Shown here one piece after another: positions 6,940 to 12,383 of a stretch of 20,405 nt of DNA (its first letter is position 1; each line of letters starts with the position of its first letter). This DNA comes from a virus, in the IMG/VR virus record IMGVR_UViG_3300044533_000198, positions 1 through 20,405 of that record. The stretch is one strand, 5' to 3'. A program made the position numbers and the translations under genes. The notes beneath the pieces are model-generated. The model saw nothing but the letters and a program-made list of their open reading frames with translations, was not told where the DNA came from and did no database searches.

Positions 6940-8199
6940 TTATACCCCACTAATAATATCTACTGGTTGCCAATCCTCACTGTCATCTTCTTCCATGTAA
7001 GATGTAACAGCCAGTTGGTCAATGTAACTGAGGGAGTCAGGCAAGTCATCATGGACTCCTTGAGCAGGGAACAGGATTAACTGGTCTACAAACTCATCCC
7101 AATCTTCTTCCGAATTTAACACAATTCTGCCATGCTCGAACCTACCTTGTAAAGCCCAGATGATTCTGTCCGCTTTTTTTCTATTCCCGTGGGTCAAATC
7201 CACAATGTGGGCATAGGTGTTATTCTTTCGCATCAAGTCTGACAAGTAGGGCAAAACAGCGTTCTTTAGCGCCCCCCTCTCTATCCCCACACTTAAAGGG
7301 CGGTAGTCCCGAATAGCAATCAGTATCTTGGAGGCGGTTTCTCGGATGTCCCAACGTCCATGTTCAATCTTCTCAACAAACCACTTCCCATCGTCTGTCA
7401 CCTTAACGATTGAGATAGCAGACTCGTCCAGACGCTTCTTTGCATTGGCTGCTTGTTTGGCAACTTCCTCAAACCCTGCAAGGTCAACAGCGATGTAGTA
7501 GCTTCCGTGTTCAGGACTAACCCCATATTTGATCCACTCTTCTTTGAATATGTCAGAACCCGCATTGGTAAAAGAAGCCATGTATTCTTGCTTGAAAGCA
7601 AAGCTACTAAGGGTTTTCTTGGCAGATTCAATCTCTTTTTGGTCAATCAAAGGGTTATCAGCAGTGGTGAAGTGCCAGGACTTCCAATCAGGATCATCCT
7701 CTGATTCACCCAACTTAAAGGTATCGTAGAACCAATTTCTGCCCTTCGGAGTGCCAATAAAGAGTGCTCTCCCCCGTTTATCAGACAAACTTGCTCGAAT
7801 GACCTGTTCCCATGCCTCGGGTTTAATGTCAGCAACCTCATCGAGAACGGCATAGGTCAATGAGACTCCACGAAGGGTATCAGGTCTATCCGCACCCCGA
7901 ACGTATATCCTAGCCCCGTTTATCAGGGTAATGTCTAGGTTGTTCACATGGGAAGACTGAATAACCTCTCTGCCAAGGTCTAGCAATAAGTCCCAAATAA
8001 TCTGTCTTGACTGTCCCATAGTGGGACTCACATAAAGAACCGCAGAGCCTTGTGGACACTTGAGTCCCTCTATCAGTAGGGTAACTGCCGCCATACGACT
8101 CTTACCGCACCTACGCCCAGCAGCCACAACCTTGAACCTTGTTTGGTCTTTGAAGACTTCTTGTTGCCAAGGAAGTAGAGAGAAGTTTAGATCAGCCAT
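6940..8199 (-). CDS. Terminase large subunit
   Basis: The 419-aa product has an ATPase domain with Walker A AGRRCGKS (residues 27-34), Walker B YAVLDE (116-121, catalytic Glu at 121) and a coupling motif ALFIGTPKGR (145-154). The C-terminal RNase H-like nuclease starts with YYIAVDLAG (Asp 239) and has an IERGALK segment further on. This is the DNA-packaging motor that cuts concatemers and pumps DNA through the portal. It overlaps the small subunit gene by eight bases. Length is slightly short for the family but no motif is missing. Confidence 0.95.
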   Translation of the reverse strand: MADLNFSLLPWQQEVFKDQTRFKVVAAGRRCGKSRMAAVTLLIEGLKCPQGSAVLYVSPTMGQSRQIIWDLLLDLGREVIQSSHVNNLDITLINGARIYVRGADRPDTLRGVSLTYAVLDEVADIKPEAWEQVIRASLSDKRGRALFIGTPKGRNWFYDTFKLGESEDDPDWKSWHFTTADNPLIDQKEIESAKKTLSSFAFKQEYMASFTNAGSDIFKEEWIKYGVSPEHGSYYIAVDLAGFEEVAKQAANAKKRLDESAISIVKVTDDGKWFVEKIEHGRWDIRETASKILIAIRDYRPLSVGIERGALKNAVLPYLSDLMRKNNTYAHIVDLTHGNRKKADRIIWALQGRFEHGRIVLNSEEDWDEFVDQLILFPAQGVHDDLPDSLSYIDQLAVTSYMEEDDSEDWQPVDIISGV

Positions 8200-8554
8200 A
8201 CTTAGCCTCTACGTCTTCAGGCTCAGTGTCAATAATCGTAGGCTCTTGTCCCAAACCAGTGATATTGATGGTTACGGCACTTCTCTGACTCTTGTCCTTT
8301 TCAAACAAAGAAACAGGAAGAGTCCTATCAAGACACATCTTTAGAGCAACGAGTTGATGGGGATGCTCATCATTAAGGGCTATCTCAATAACCTTCTGAG
8401 CCACATCTTTACCCCCACTCCTAATCATCAGCTCTTTAAGCTCCTTGAGACGTTGATGGTCTGTCTTAGGTAGTACAAGGGGTGGATTGTCAGCAAACCT
8501 CTGTATGGTCATCTTAACGCTTCCCTTTGGTCTTCCTCTTCCTCTTTTTTCCAT
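8192..8554 (-). CDS. Terminase small subunit
   Basis: The 120-aa product opens with an AT-hook-like RGRGRPKGS, then a helical part HQRLKELKELMIRSGGKDVAQK and a segment QLVALKMCLDRTLPVSLFEK. These phrases resemble small terminases of aquatic podovirus-like phages (memory, not search). A strong AAGGAGGACAAA precedes the ATG, and its stop lies inside the start of the large subunit gene. It recognises the packaging site and recruits the large subunit. As first gene of the late block it is probably read from the promoter at 8699-8726. Confidence 0.85.
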   Translation of the reverse strand: MEKRGRGRPKGSVKMTIQRFADNPPLVLPKTDHQRLKELKELMIRSGGKDVAQKVIEIALNDEHPHQLVALKMCLDRTLPVSLFEKDKSQRSAVTINITGLGQEPTIIDTEPEDVEAKYG

Positions 8555-8660
8555 TTTGTCCTCCTTGGAATGGATTAGTTCATTTTAGCTTTTTCTGAGG
8601 GTGGGATGCTCCACAAATATCTACCAACCCAACCTACCCCCTCCCCCCCATACATCACCT

Positions 8661-8715
8661 AGGGTTTCTACCTAAGGGGTTTTACCTAAGTACTTACCCT
8701 TATAGGGTTTACCCT
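8661..8715. promoter_or_regulatory. Cluster of AGGG-N4/5-(A/C)CCT operator-like dyads
   Basis: Three dyads are visible on the plus strand: AGGG-TTTCT-ACCT at 8661-8673, AGGG-GTTTT-ACCT at 8675-8687 and AGGG-TTTA-CCCT at 8704-8715. Their centres are about 14 and 28 bases apart. The third lies between the -35 and -10 of the minus-strand promoter and the other two cover the start and first transcribed bases, the layout of a repressor-controlled phage promoter. The binding protein is unknown; the HTH proteins at 12384-12851 and 16313-16675 are candidates by inference. Confidence 0.5.
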
Positions 8716-8726
8716 TACCTTGTCTA
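8699..8726 (-). promoter_or_regulatory. Sigma70-like promoter for the late/structural operon
   Basis: On the minus strand TAGACA (8721-8726, five of six to TTGACA), a 16-base spacer and TATAAG (8699-8704, five of six to TATAAT) form a good promoter about 145 bases before the small terminase start. The spacer contains a GGGTAAACCC dyad. The stretch AAACCCTATAAG recurs at 9155-9166. Confidence 0.6.
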
Positions 8727-8729
8727 AAT

Positions 8730-8815
8730 GCGAATGATTCTTATTTACGTTTCATGCAGTGAGAGTAGGCGAAGCACCATTTTTGATGTACTTGATCTAA
8801 TTGAGAACTATTCGC
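8730..8815. promoter_or_regulatory. Inverted pair of GCGAAT-type (Fur-box-like) motifs
   Basis: GCGAATGATTCTTA at 8730-8743 and TGAGAACTATTCGC at 8802-8815 are inverted copies with 11 of 14 matches. The first contains AATGATTCTTATT, one base from AATGATTCTCATT, a form of the Fur box as I remember it in beta- and gammaproteobacteria. They lie just upstream of the late promoter -35. Regulator identity is speculative. Confidence 0.35.
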
Positions 8816-8826
8816 GTTTACTCTCT

Positions 8827-8865
8827 CTTACTGATTCCCTTATGTCTTCCCTTACTGGTTCACTT
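8827..8865. repeat. Short direct repeat CTTACTG(A/G)TTC
   Basis: CTTACTGATTCCCTT at 8827-8841 recurs as CTTACTGGTTCACTT at 8851-8865, with two mismatches and a 24-base period. The second copy includes the stop codon of the gene at 8852. Purpose unknown. Confidence 0.4.
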
Positions 8866-9094
8866 GGATTGGGGCTGTATGTTTACCCGCAGAATCAATC
8901 GTAACCAATGCGATCTGATCTAAAGGGTTATCTACCCTATACCCTATCGAATGAAGATGCTGGTAGATGGCTAAGATGTTCTCGAAGCCTTTCGTTATGT
9001 TCCCCTTTCCCGCAGCCAATAAGATGTTACGCTTTGGGCTGTCTAATTTCCTGCGGAATTGGATTGTGTCAATCTGCGGATATCTTCCAGGCAT
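8852..9094 (-). CDS. Conserved-looking small phage protein of the control region, 80 aa
   Basis: The product starts MPGRYPQIDTIQFRRKLDSP, followed by KRNILLAAGKGNITKGFENILAI-type text and a C-terminal part IALVTIDSAGKHTAPI. A helical YQHLHSIGYRVDN segment in the middle looks conserved in aquatic phages, to my memory, without a known function. No Cys, no membrane segment, basic. A weak GGAA lies upstream of the ATG. It stands alone, 300 bases upstream of the terminase genes on the same strand. Two plus-strand frames over it look like shadows. A regulatory or packaging-linked role is conceivable but not shown. Confidence 0.65.
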   Translation of the reverse strand: MPGRYPQIDTIQFRRKLDSPKRNILLAAGKGNITKGFENILAIYQHLHSIGYRVDNPLDQIALVTIDSAGKHTAPIQVNQ

Positions 9095-9154
9095 TGTTTA
9101 TTCCAAAAAATTGATTTATTTAATTATTGCACACAATAGTTCTAGGGGTAAATA

Positions 9155-9166
9155 CTTATAGGGTTT
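9155..9166 (-). promoter_or_regulatory. Second copy of the AAACCCTATAAG promoter element
   Basis: The minus strand reads AAACCCTATAAG, identical over 12 bases to the late promoter -10 region at 8699-8710, 60 bases upstream of the small gene starting at 9094. The -35 (TTTATA or TTATAA) is poor, so it may be activator dependent or weak. Confidence 0.4.
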
Positions 9167-9200
9167 TGGAGGGGTGTTATAAATCAACAACTTACGAGAG

Positions 9201-9228
9201 TTGGCACGATTCTTCCCTGCTATATATA
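9201..9228 (+). promoter_or_regulatory. Sigma70-like promoter for the plus-strand operon 9278-10724
   Basis: TTGGCA at 9201-9206, a 16-base spacer and TATATA at 9223-9228 lie 50 bases before the first plus-strand gene. It lacks the AGGG/CCC element of the other promoters, so it may be an early constitutive promoter. A weak GAGGG...CCCTC hairpin follows at 9230-9251. Confidence 0.55.
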
Positions 9229-9277
9229 TGAGGGGGTAAGATTTTGCCCTCTTCTATCAACTTTAAAAGGTGTCAAT

Positions 9278-9508
9278 ATGGATAAAACAACTTACCAGCA
9301 AACCCGCAGATCAATCCGCGATAACGGGCTTCGCTACACCACATACCAGGCACAATGCGCAGGCAATATATCTGCGCTCTCAATTTGTGACTTCATAGCA
9401 AACACAATGCGACAGATTGACTGGCTGGCAATGAGACAATCATTTGCTCGTAATGAGCGGGCTTCTATAGCCTTTAAATTGACTACAAAAACAGATGGAA
9501 AGGTTTGA
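9278..9508 (+). CDS. Hypothetical phage protein, 76 aa
   Basis: This is the first gene after the plus-strand promoter. The 76-aa product (MDKTTYQQTRRSIRDNGLRY...) is basic, mainly helical, with two Cys (CAGN, SICDF) and no membrane segment. I do not recognise it. It has AAAAGGTGTCAAT before the ATG, nearly identical to the leader of the third gene of the operon. Position at the head of an early-type operon suggests a host-takeover protein, without direct evidence. Confidence 0.6.
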   Translation: MDKTTYQQTRRSIRDNGLRYTTYQAQCAGNISALSICDFIANTMRQIDWLAMRQSFARNERASIAFKLTTKTDGKV

Positions 9509-9510
9509 TC

Positions 9511-9606
9511 ATGGAAAACGGATTTTTAGATTATCTGGTGGCAATTGCAATTGGCCTGATGCTTTGCATTGGGGCTTTGCATTACTTCGATGTTTTGGTT
9601 AAATAA
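9511..9606 (+). CDS. Single-TM microprotein, 31 aa
   Basis: ATG 9511 follows the previous stop by two bases and has GGAAAGG about eight bases before it. The 31-codon frame encodes an acidic N-terminal MENGFLDYL, a membrane segment VAIAIGLMLCIGAL and a short HYFDVLVK tail, likely N-out or N-in single-span. Its spacing, ribosome site and clear membrane design make it a likely real gene. Function unknown. Confidence 0.55.
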   Translation: MENGFLDYLVAIAIGLMLCIGALHYFDVLVK

Positions 9607-9629
9607 TTTTCTTTTTATAGGTGTCAACA

Positions 9630-9923
9630 ATGAAAATCACACAACAAGCTAAAGACTTAGCCTCCAAAACTTCGGACGCTTACTCCTCAGATCGCTTCGC
9701 TAGTTGGGAGGGTGTCATTCAGACTCTTCTCAACCTTGGCTACTCTGAGATTGAAACAGAGGCGATTGTTCGCTCCAAATGGACTCGTTGGGCTTGTGAC
9801 CACGATACAAGTAGAAATCGTTATGGTCGCCATACATCTAGCGCAATGATTCGCTTTATGAAGGATACGCCTCAATCTGAGGTCACTGCATTGGTCAATG
9901 AAACTTTTGGAGTCTCAGTATGA
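9630..9923 (+). CDS. Hypothetical phage protein, 97 aa
   Basis: The ATG at 9630 is preferred over an in-frame GTG at 9621, because the GTG falls inside AGGTGTCAACA, which matches the ribosome-site leader of the gene at 9278. The product (MKITQQAKDLASKTSDAYSS...) is helical with a WEGVIQTLLNLGYSEIETEA segment like a small helical DNA- or protein-binding domain, then KWTRWACD and a HTSSAMIRFMKD part. I recall similar genes in aquatic phages, uncharacterised. It overlaps the next gene by ATGA. Confidence 0.7.
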   Translation: MKITQQAKDLASKTSDAYSSDRFASWEGVIQTLLNLGYSEIETEAIVRSKWTRWACDHDTSRNRYGRHTSSAMIRFMKDTPQSEVTALVNETFGVSV

Positions 9924-10156
9924 AAACAAATTACACAATGACAAAAAAAGCCTTTGAGCATCTCTTGTTTGACCTTGTGACTCCATTCAGGCTAGAGGTT
10001 TGCCCATACAAAGAGGAAACTGACCGATCTGCAGAATATCCCACATTCACCACAGTAAACCTTTACTACATGAATGGTAGACACATCGCCTCTTGGCACA
10101 AAGGCAAAGCATGGATTTTCAATGACGTTTTAGAAGCTACAAAGGAATTAGCATGA
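9920..10156 (+). CDS. Hypothetical phage protein, 78 aa
   Basis: The product (MKTNYTMTKKAFEHLLFDLV...) is a mixed alpha/beta small protein ending FNDVLEATKELA. It has one Cys, no motif that I know and no membrane segment. Start and stop overlap the neighbours by ATGA on both sides, which supports real translation and coupling. Function unknown; early-type operon membership is the only hint. Confidence 0.65.
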   Translation: MKTNYTMTKKAFEHLLFDLVTPFRLEVCPYKEETDRSAEYPTFTTVNLYYMNGRHIASWHKGKAWIFNDVLEATKELA

Positions 10157-10455
10157 AAGATATTACATATAACGGATGGTCAAATTACGCCACATGGCGC
10201 ATCAATCTAGAGGTTTTTGATGGTATTGATGTTGGTGAGTTTGATGGTGTTGATGATGCAGAACCTGATATTTACAACATTTCACTTCAACTAAAAGACT
10301 ACGCAGAAGAGTGCATCTTTTCAGGTCATAACGCAAACGCTCCTCATTATTGCAACCTCATTGAGGACTACGCTCGGGCTTTTCTGTCAGATGTCAATTG
10401 GTACGAAATAGCAAAGCACATGGTTAATGATTACATTTTGGAGAATCAAGAATGA
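10153..10455 (+). CDS. Small phage protein with YNGWSNYATWRINLE motif (DUF7249-like), 100 aa
   Basis: The N-terminal ITYNGWSNYATWRINLEVFDG is a motif I recall from a widespread family of small phage proteins, probably DUF7249; the name is from memory. The middle is acidic (DVGEFDGVDDAEPD) and the rest helical with NLIEDYARAFLSDVNWYEIA. No catalytic motif is evident. Overlaps with both neighbours are ATGA. Proteins of this kind sit in early operons; function unknown. Confidence 0.8.
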   Translation: MKDITYNGWSNYATWRINLEVFDGIDVGEFDGVDDAEPDIYNISLQLKDYAEECIFSGHNANAPHYCNLIEDYARAFLSDVNWYEIAKHMVNDYILENQE

Positions 10456-10649
10456 AAAAGACAATATATTTAAGGGATTATCTTGCTGATTTATATCTCG
10501 ATTGGGTTAATAACTTTTTGAGTATTGAGAGATTTGCAGAATATTATGGTTTAGATGATGATGATGCTAAAGCCTTGCTTGAAATAGCAAAGAAAAGCCA
10601 TGAACAACGAGTTGAGTATTCAAAGTTTTTAGAAGAGGAACTTGAATGA
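10452..10649 (+). CDS. Small phage protein with YLRDYLADLYLDWVNN motif, 65 aa
   Basis: The 65-aa product has the pattern YLRDYLADLYLDWVNNFLSI then FAEYYGLDDDDAKALLEIAK, a small all-helical protein with a possible HTH-like turn around the YGLDDDDAK part. The pattern recurs in phages, to my memory, as uncharacterised. It overlaps the previous gene by ATGA and is the last ordinary gene before the operon terminator. Confidence 0.75.
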   Translation: MKKTIYLRDYLADLYLDWVNNFLSIERFAEYYGLDDDDAKALLEIAKKSHEQRVEYSKFLEEELE

Positions 10650-10696
10650 TTTACGCTTGTCTTGCGTTGATCTTGCGAATACTTACTAAACGATAA
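10646..10696 (+). CDS. Possible 16-aa hydrophobic mini-gene
   Basis: An ATG at 10646 overlaps the preceding stop (ATGA), as in the other genes of the operon, and a 16-codon frame MIYACLALILRILTKR ends at TAA 10694-10696, three bases before the terminator. The peptide is a short hydrophobic helix with a basic end. Length is too small for any statistical support, so it may be chance. Confidence 0.3.
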   Translation: MIYACLALILRILTKR

Positions 10697-10698
10697 CC

Positions 10699-10724
10699 AA
10701 AAGCCCTCTTCGGAGGGTTTTTTA
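10699..10724 (+). terminator. Rho-independent terminator of the plus-strand operon
   Basis: The stem CCCTC (10704-10708), tetraloop TTCG and GAGGG (10713-10717), flanked by AAAAG and TTTTTT, is a classical intrinsic terminator. It closes the operon 9278-10696 before the convergent minus-strand block. Confidence 0.92.
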
Positions 10725-10765
10725 TTGCCTTGTGTAGGTTGGCATGGACAAGCACTTAAAACCGC

Positions 10766-11056
10766 CTAGAAGGGGCTTTTATGGCCTTTGGTGGGCATTT
10801 CTTCGCACAATCCTCGGATGGTTTCGTTCAATGCGTCTATTTCGTCCATTTTATTGATTGCCCAAGCCCTTCGTTGACCATGCCATCCCATCACTGGATT
10901 GCGGTGGCAATCGACACAAAGGGCAATGCAAGTGTACTGTAAACCTTGTTTATAGTGATGTGCCTCACTTGGGGCTGATGCCTGGCAAACTGAGCACGGG
11001 AGGTTTTTCACCCTTGCTAGGTGTAGTCTCTCTTTTGCGCTTAGTTTGTTGTTCAT
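10766..11056 (-). CDS. Ref-like / RecA-dependent nuclease family HNH-type protein, 96 aa
   Basis: The start at 11056 overlaps the upstream stop by ATGA; a longer frame to 11107 lies inside the neighbour. In this numbering there is a zinc-like C21-x2-C24, an SEAHH (30-34) with His 33/34, a C47-x2-C50-H51 and a GWHGQ (57-61). This is the arrangement of Ref-type (RecA-dependent nuclease) HNH proteins as in phage P1 Ref, only the core domain. It may cut displaced strands during recombination. Last gene of its operon. Family call from motifs; activity is inferred. Confidence 0.8.
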   Translation of the reverse strand: MNNKLSAKERLHLARVKNLPCSVCQASAPSEAHHYKQGLQYTCIALCVDCHRNPVMGWHGQRRAWAINKMDEIDALNETIRGLCEEMPTKGHKSPF

Positions 11057-11376
11057 TGTGTAGCTTTTTGCTCTATACGTGCACTGTATTGGGCGGTTCT
11101 CCAGCACTCAACCTTTGCTTGGGCGGCTGTCATTAGCCAACGATAGCGTTCTTCTATTTCAACGGCTGCCCTGATTCCCTCAAGTATTTCTACATACTCA
11201 GGGTGAGCATAAGCAAATGTGTCCTGCTTTCCAAGCACTTCAGTCTTTGCAAGGCTTTTCAGTTGTGCGTGTTTTGATCGCCTGAATTCTTCTAAAAACA
11301 TACGATCAGATTTAGCCTTTGCGTAAAGTGGGGCCGTTTTTATGATGAACTCTATTGCAAGTGTAGGCTCGTTCAC
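11053..11376 (-). CDS. Helical phage protein with MNEPT..A..FI module (full-length copy), 107 aa
   Basis: The start codon is a GTG at 11376, overlapping the upstream TGA (GTGA). Residues 1-69 (MNEPTLAIEFIIKTAPLYAK onward) are closely similar to residues 1-69 of the protein at 12047-12379; the two diverge after EGIR. The C-terminal part here (EERYRWLMTAAQAKVECWRT) is the normal ending of this family in other phages as I remember it, so this is probably the intact form and the other the chimera. All helical, basic. Function unknown; found near replication genes. Confidence 0.8.
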   Translation of the reverse strand: MNEPTLAIEFIIKTAPLYAKAKSDRMFLEEFRRSKHAQLKSLAKTEVLGKQDTFAYAHPEYVEILEGIRAAVEIEERYRWLMTAAQAKVECWRTAQYSARIEQKATQ

Positions 11377-11537
11377 GTTATCTCCCGTTCATAGTGTCGG
11401 TAGGTTGGGGCTACTTCATCTCTCCCGCATCGCCTACCATGCTCGTTAGCCTCTTGCAAAGCCTGAAAAGCCCATTTGCAGTTGGTACACACGTAATAGG
11501 GCGGGTTGCCTGGTGCATCTCTTTTTTGTTCAATCAT
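11373..11537 (-). CDS. Small Cys-containing phage protein, 54 aa
   Basis: The frame from ATG 11537 to TGA 11373 encodes 54 aa: MIEQKRDAPGNPPYYVCTNC, then KWAFQALQEANEHGRRCG and a charged tail. C17-x2-C20 and a later Cys 37 suggest a metal-binding knuckle. Its stop overlaps the GTG of the next gene, and its start overlaps the previous stop by eight bases, as expected of a real gene here. Without it there would be a 150-base hole in the operon. Confidence 0.7.
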   Translation of the reverse strand: MIEQKRDAPGNPPYYVCTNCKWAFQALQEANEHGRRCGRDEVAPTYRHYEREIT

Positions 11538-11796
11538 AGGTAATTGCCCTTTGTCGAATAATTTTGGCGCAATCTTGAATAGTTGTTCTCTCTACTTGGG
11601 CAAATTCAGGTTGATCGGGCCACTCTAGGGTCATGCTTTCGACCAGCTTTGCGTCTTCCTCTCTCTGTTGTTTAGCAACAAGTCTTGCAAAGGCTTGTAA
11701 TTGCTCGGTGTAAAACGAGTAAATGTATTCACCACTTGGGTGAACACCAAAGGCGGCAGTTTGCTTTGCCATCTTTTCGAGTTCATCTAGCTTCAT
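11530..11796 (-). CDS. Duplicated-module protein A, 88 aa
   Basis: The N-terminal 36 residues (MKLDELEKMAKQTAAFGVHP, then SGEYIYSFYTEQLQAFA) are nearly identical to those of the protein at 12848-13078; the rest differs and ends in ITYD. It looks like a small helical scaffold module with a variable tail. Similar MKLDELEKMA...FA proteins exist in phages to my memory, without function. ATGA overlap with the next upstream gene. Confidence 0.75.
   Translation of the reverse strand: MKLDELEKMAKQTAAFGVHPSGEYIYSFYTEQLQAFARLVAKQQREEDAKLVESMTLEWPDQPEFAQVERTTIQDCAKIIRQRAITYD
11688..11796. repeat. 109-base repeat, mate at 12970-13078
   Basis: The last 109 bases at the 5' ends of the genes at 11530 and 12848 align without gaps, with long identical blocks such as ATCTTTTCGAGTTCATCTAG. 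The two copies are direct and lie 1282 bases apart. They encode the shared MKLDELEKMA module. Confidence 0.85.
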
Positions 11797-11816
11797 GCTT
11801 GTCCCCTTGCTCGGAT
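11793..11816. repeat. 24-base identical repeat, mate at 12848-12871
   Basis: TCATGCTTGTCCCCTTGCTC followed by GGAT is identical at both sites. It encodes the IRARGQA ending plus the stop and the ATG of the next gene, so it is a natural junction for swapping downstream genes. Confidence 0.9.
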
Positions 11817-12050
11817 GGCTTTAACAATGTCTTGCCAATTCAAATATTTTGGGATTCTGCGTAGCGTAGGCTCAGTCCCACACGACACAACCACTTCATA
11901 CTCTCCATCAGGAATTTCAGCAATCTTTGCACACGCCTCACGCTCATGCTCTGCTACCAGTTTGGCAAAGCGCACAAGCCCATCTTCATCAAACTTCAGA
12001 CCGCTTACAGTGTGTTCTATTGCCAGTTTAACAATGTCGTCTTTGGTCAT
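11793..12050 (-). CDS. Duplicated-module protein B, 85 aa
   Basis: The start region (MTKDDIVKLAIEHTVSGLKF) is its own, but the block RFAKLVAEHEREACA and the C-terminus IRARGQA are shared with the 12848-13078 protein. The middle holds a PDGEYEVVVSCGTEPT strand segment. It is thus a mosaic of a new head, a shared connector and a shared end. Overlaps on both sides are ATGA. Function unknown. Confidence 0.75.
   Translation of the reverse strand: MTKDDIVKLAIEHTVSGLKFDEDGLVRFAKLVAEHEREACAKIAEIPDGEYEVVVSCGTEPTLRRIPKYLNWQDIVKAIRARGQA
11929..11970. repeat. 42-base identical repeat, mate at 12933-12974
   Basis: The 42 bases from GCACACGCCTCACGCTCATG to GTTTGGCAAAG are identical in both places. They encode the LVAEHEREACA connector in the 11793 and 12848 genes. 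Perfect identity implies a recent duplication or conversion. Confidence 0.9.
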
Positions 12051-12175
12051 ACATCCTCGGTTTTATAGTTGAGTTTGTGGTGCTGAAACCTCATTGCCGC
12101 CTCACACTCCATCTCTTTAAATTGCTCGTCAGAGAAAAGCCCAATGACATTGCGACCCTCAAACCAAACCTCTCT
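12047..12175. repeat. 129-base diverged repeat, mate at 13075-13203
   Basis: This encodes the REVWFEGRN...YKTED C-terminal module of the genes at 12047 and 13075. The copies have equal length, conserved blocks such as GTTTGTGGTGCTGAAACC, and many third-position changes, so they are older than the 42-base identical pair. Confidence 0.85.
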
Positions 12176-12379
12176 GATTCCCTCTAATATCCCGACATAA
12201 TCAGCGTGTGCATAGGCGTAAACCTCTTGTTTACCTAAAACCTCTGTTCCAGCTTGACTCATGAGTTGGGCTTTTCTACTTTTCCTGAATTCCTCAAGAT
12301 ACATTCGGTCGGCTTTGGCTTTGGCATACAAAGGGGCGGTATCGATTAGGTATTGAATGGCTTTGGTTGGTTCGTTCAT
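12047..12379 (-). CDS. Chimeric duplicated-module protein, 110 aa
   Basis: Residues 1-69 match the N-terminus of the protein at 11053-11376, and residues 70-110 (REVWFEGRNVIGLFSDEQ and ECEAAMRFQHHKLNYKTED) match the C-terminus of the protein at 13075-13308. The switch occurs at EGIR/EVWF, near 12173-12175. It is therefore most simply a fusion produced by recombination between two neighbouring genes. The frame is intact, so the hybrid may be expressed. Function unknown. Confidence 0.8.
   Translation of the reverse strand: MNEPTKAIQYLIDTAPLYAKAKADRMYLEEFRKSRKAQLMSQAGTEVLGKQEVYAYAHADYVGILEGIREVWFEGRNVIGLFSDEQFKEMECEAAMRFQHHKLNYKTEDV
12173..12379. repeat. 207-base diverged repeat, mate at 11170-11376
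   Basis: This encodes the 69-residue MNEPT...EGIR module shared by the genes at 11053 and 12047. A short identical block CTGATTCCCTC (11171-11181 and 12174-12184) lies right at the fusion point and may have been the microhomology for the recombination. Confidence 0.8.
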
Positions 12380-12383
12380 ATTT

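Larger units (their letters stand above)
8555..8851. other. Intergenic control region upstream of the late operon
   Basis: About 300 bases hold no convincing gene. From left to right there is a C-rich tract near 8635-8650, a cluster of AGGG/ACCT/CCCT elements (8661-8715), a minus-strand promoter (8699-8726), a pair of inverted GCGAAT-type motifs (8730-8815) and a short direct repeat at the right border. It separates the late genes from a lone small gene and carries no visible terminator. Confidence 0.6.

Noticed and set aside
5292-6953. Plus-strand frames opposite the portal gene (64 to 113 aa)
   Set aside because: The portal frame is continuous and has family text throughout; these lack motifs and start sites.
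7398-7853. Minus-strand frames of 82 and 68 aa in another frame of the large terminase
   Set aside because: Unlike the methyltransferase case, these are short, basic, without ordered motifs, and not coextensive with the gene.
8908-9161. Two plus-strand frames (68 and 64 aa) across the control-region gene
   Set aside because: The minus-strand frame has much better protein text; the plus frames are Leu/Ser/Cys-rich and have no ribosome site.
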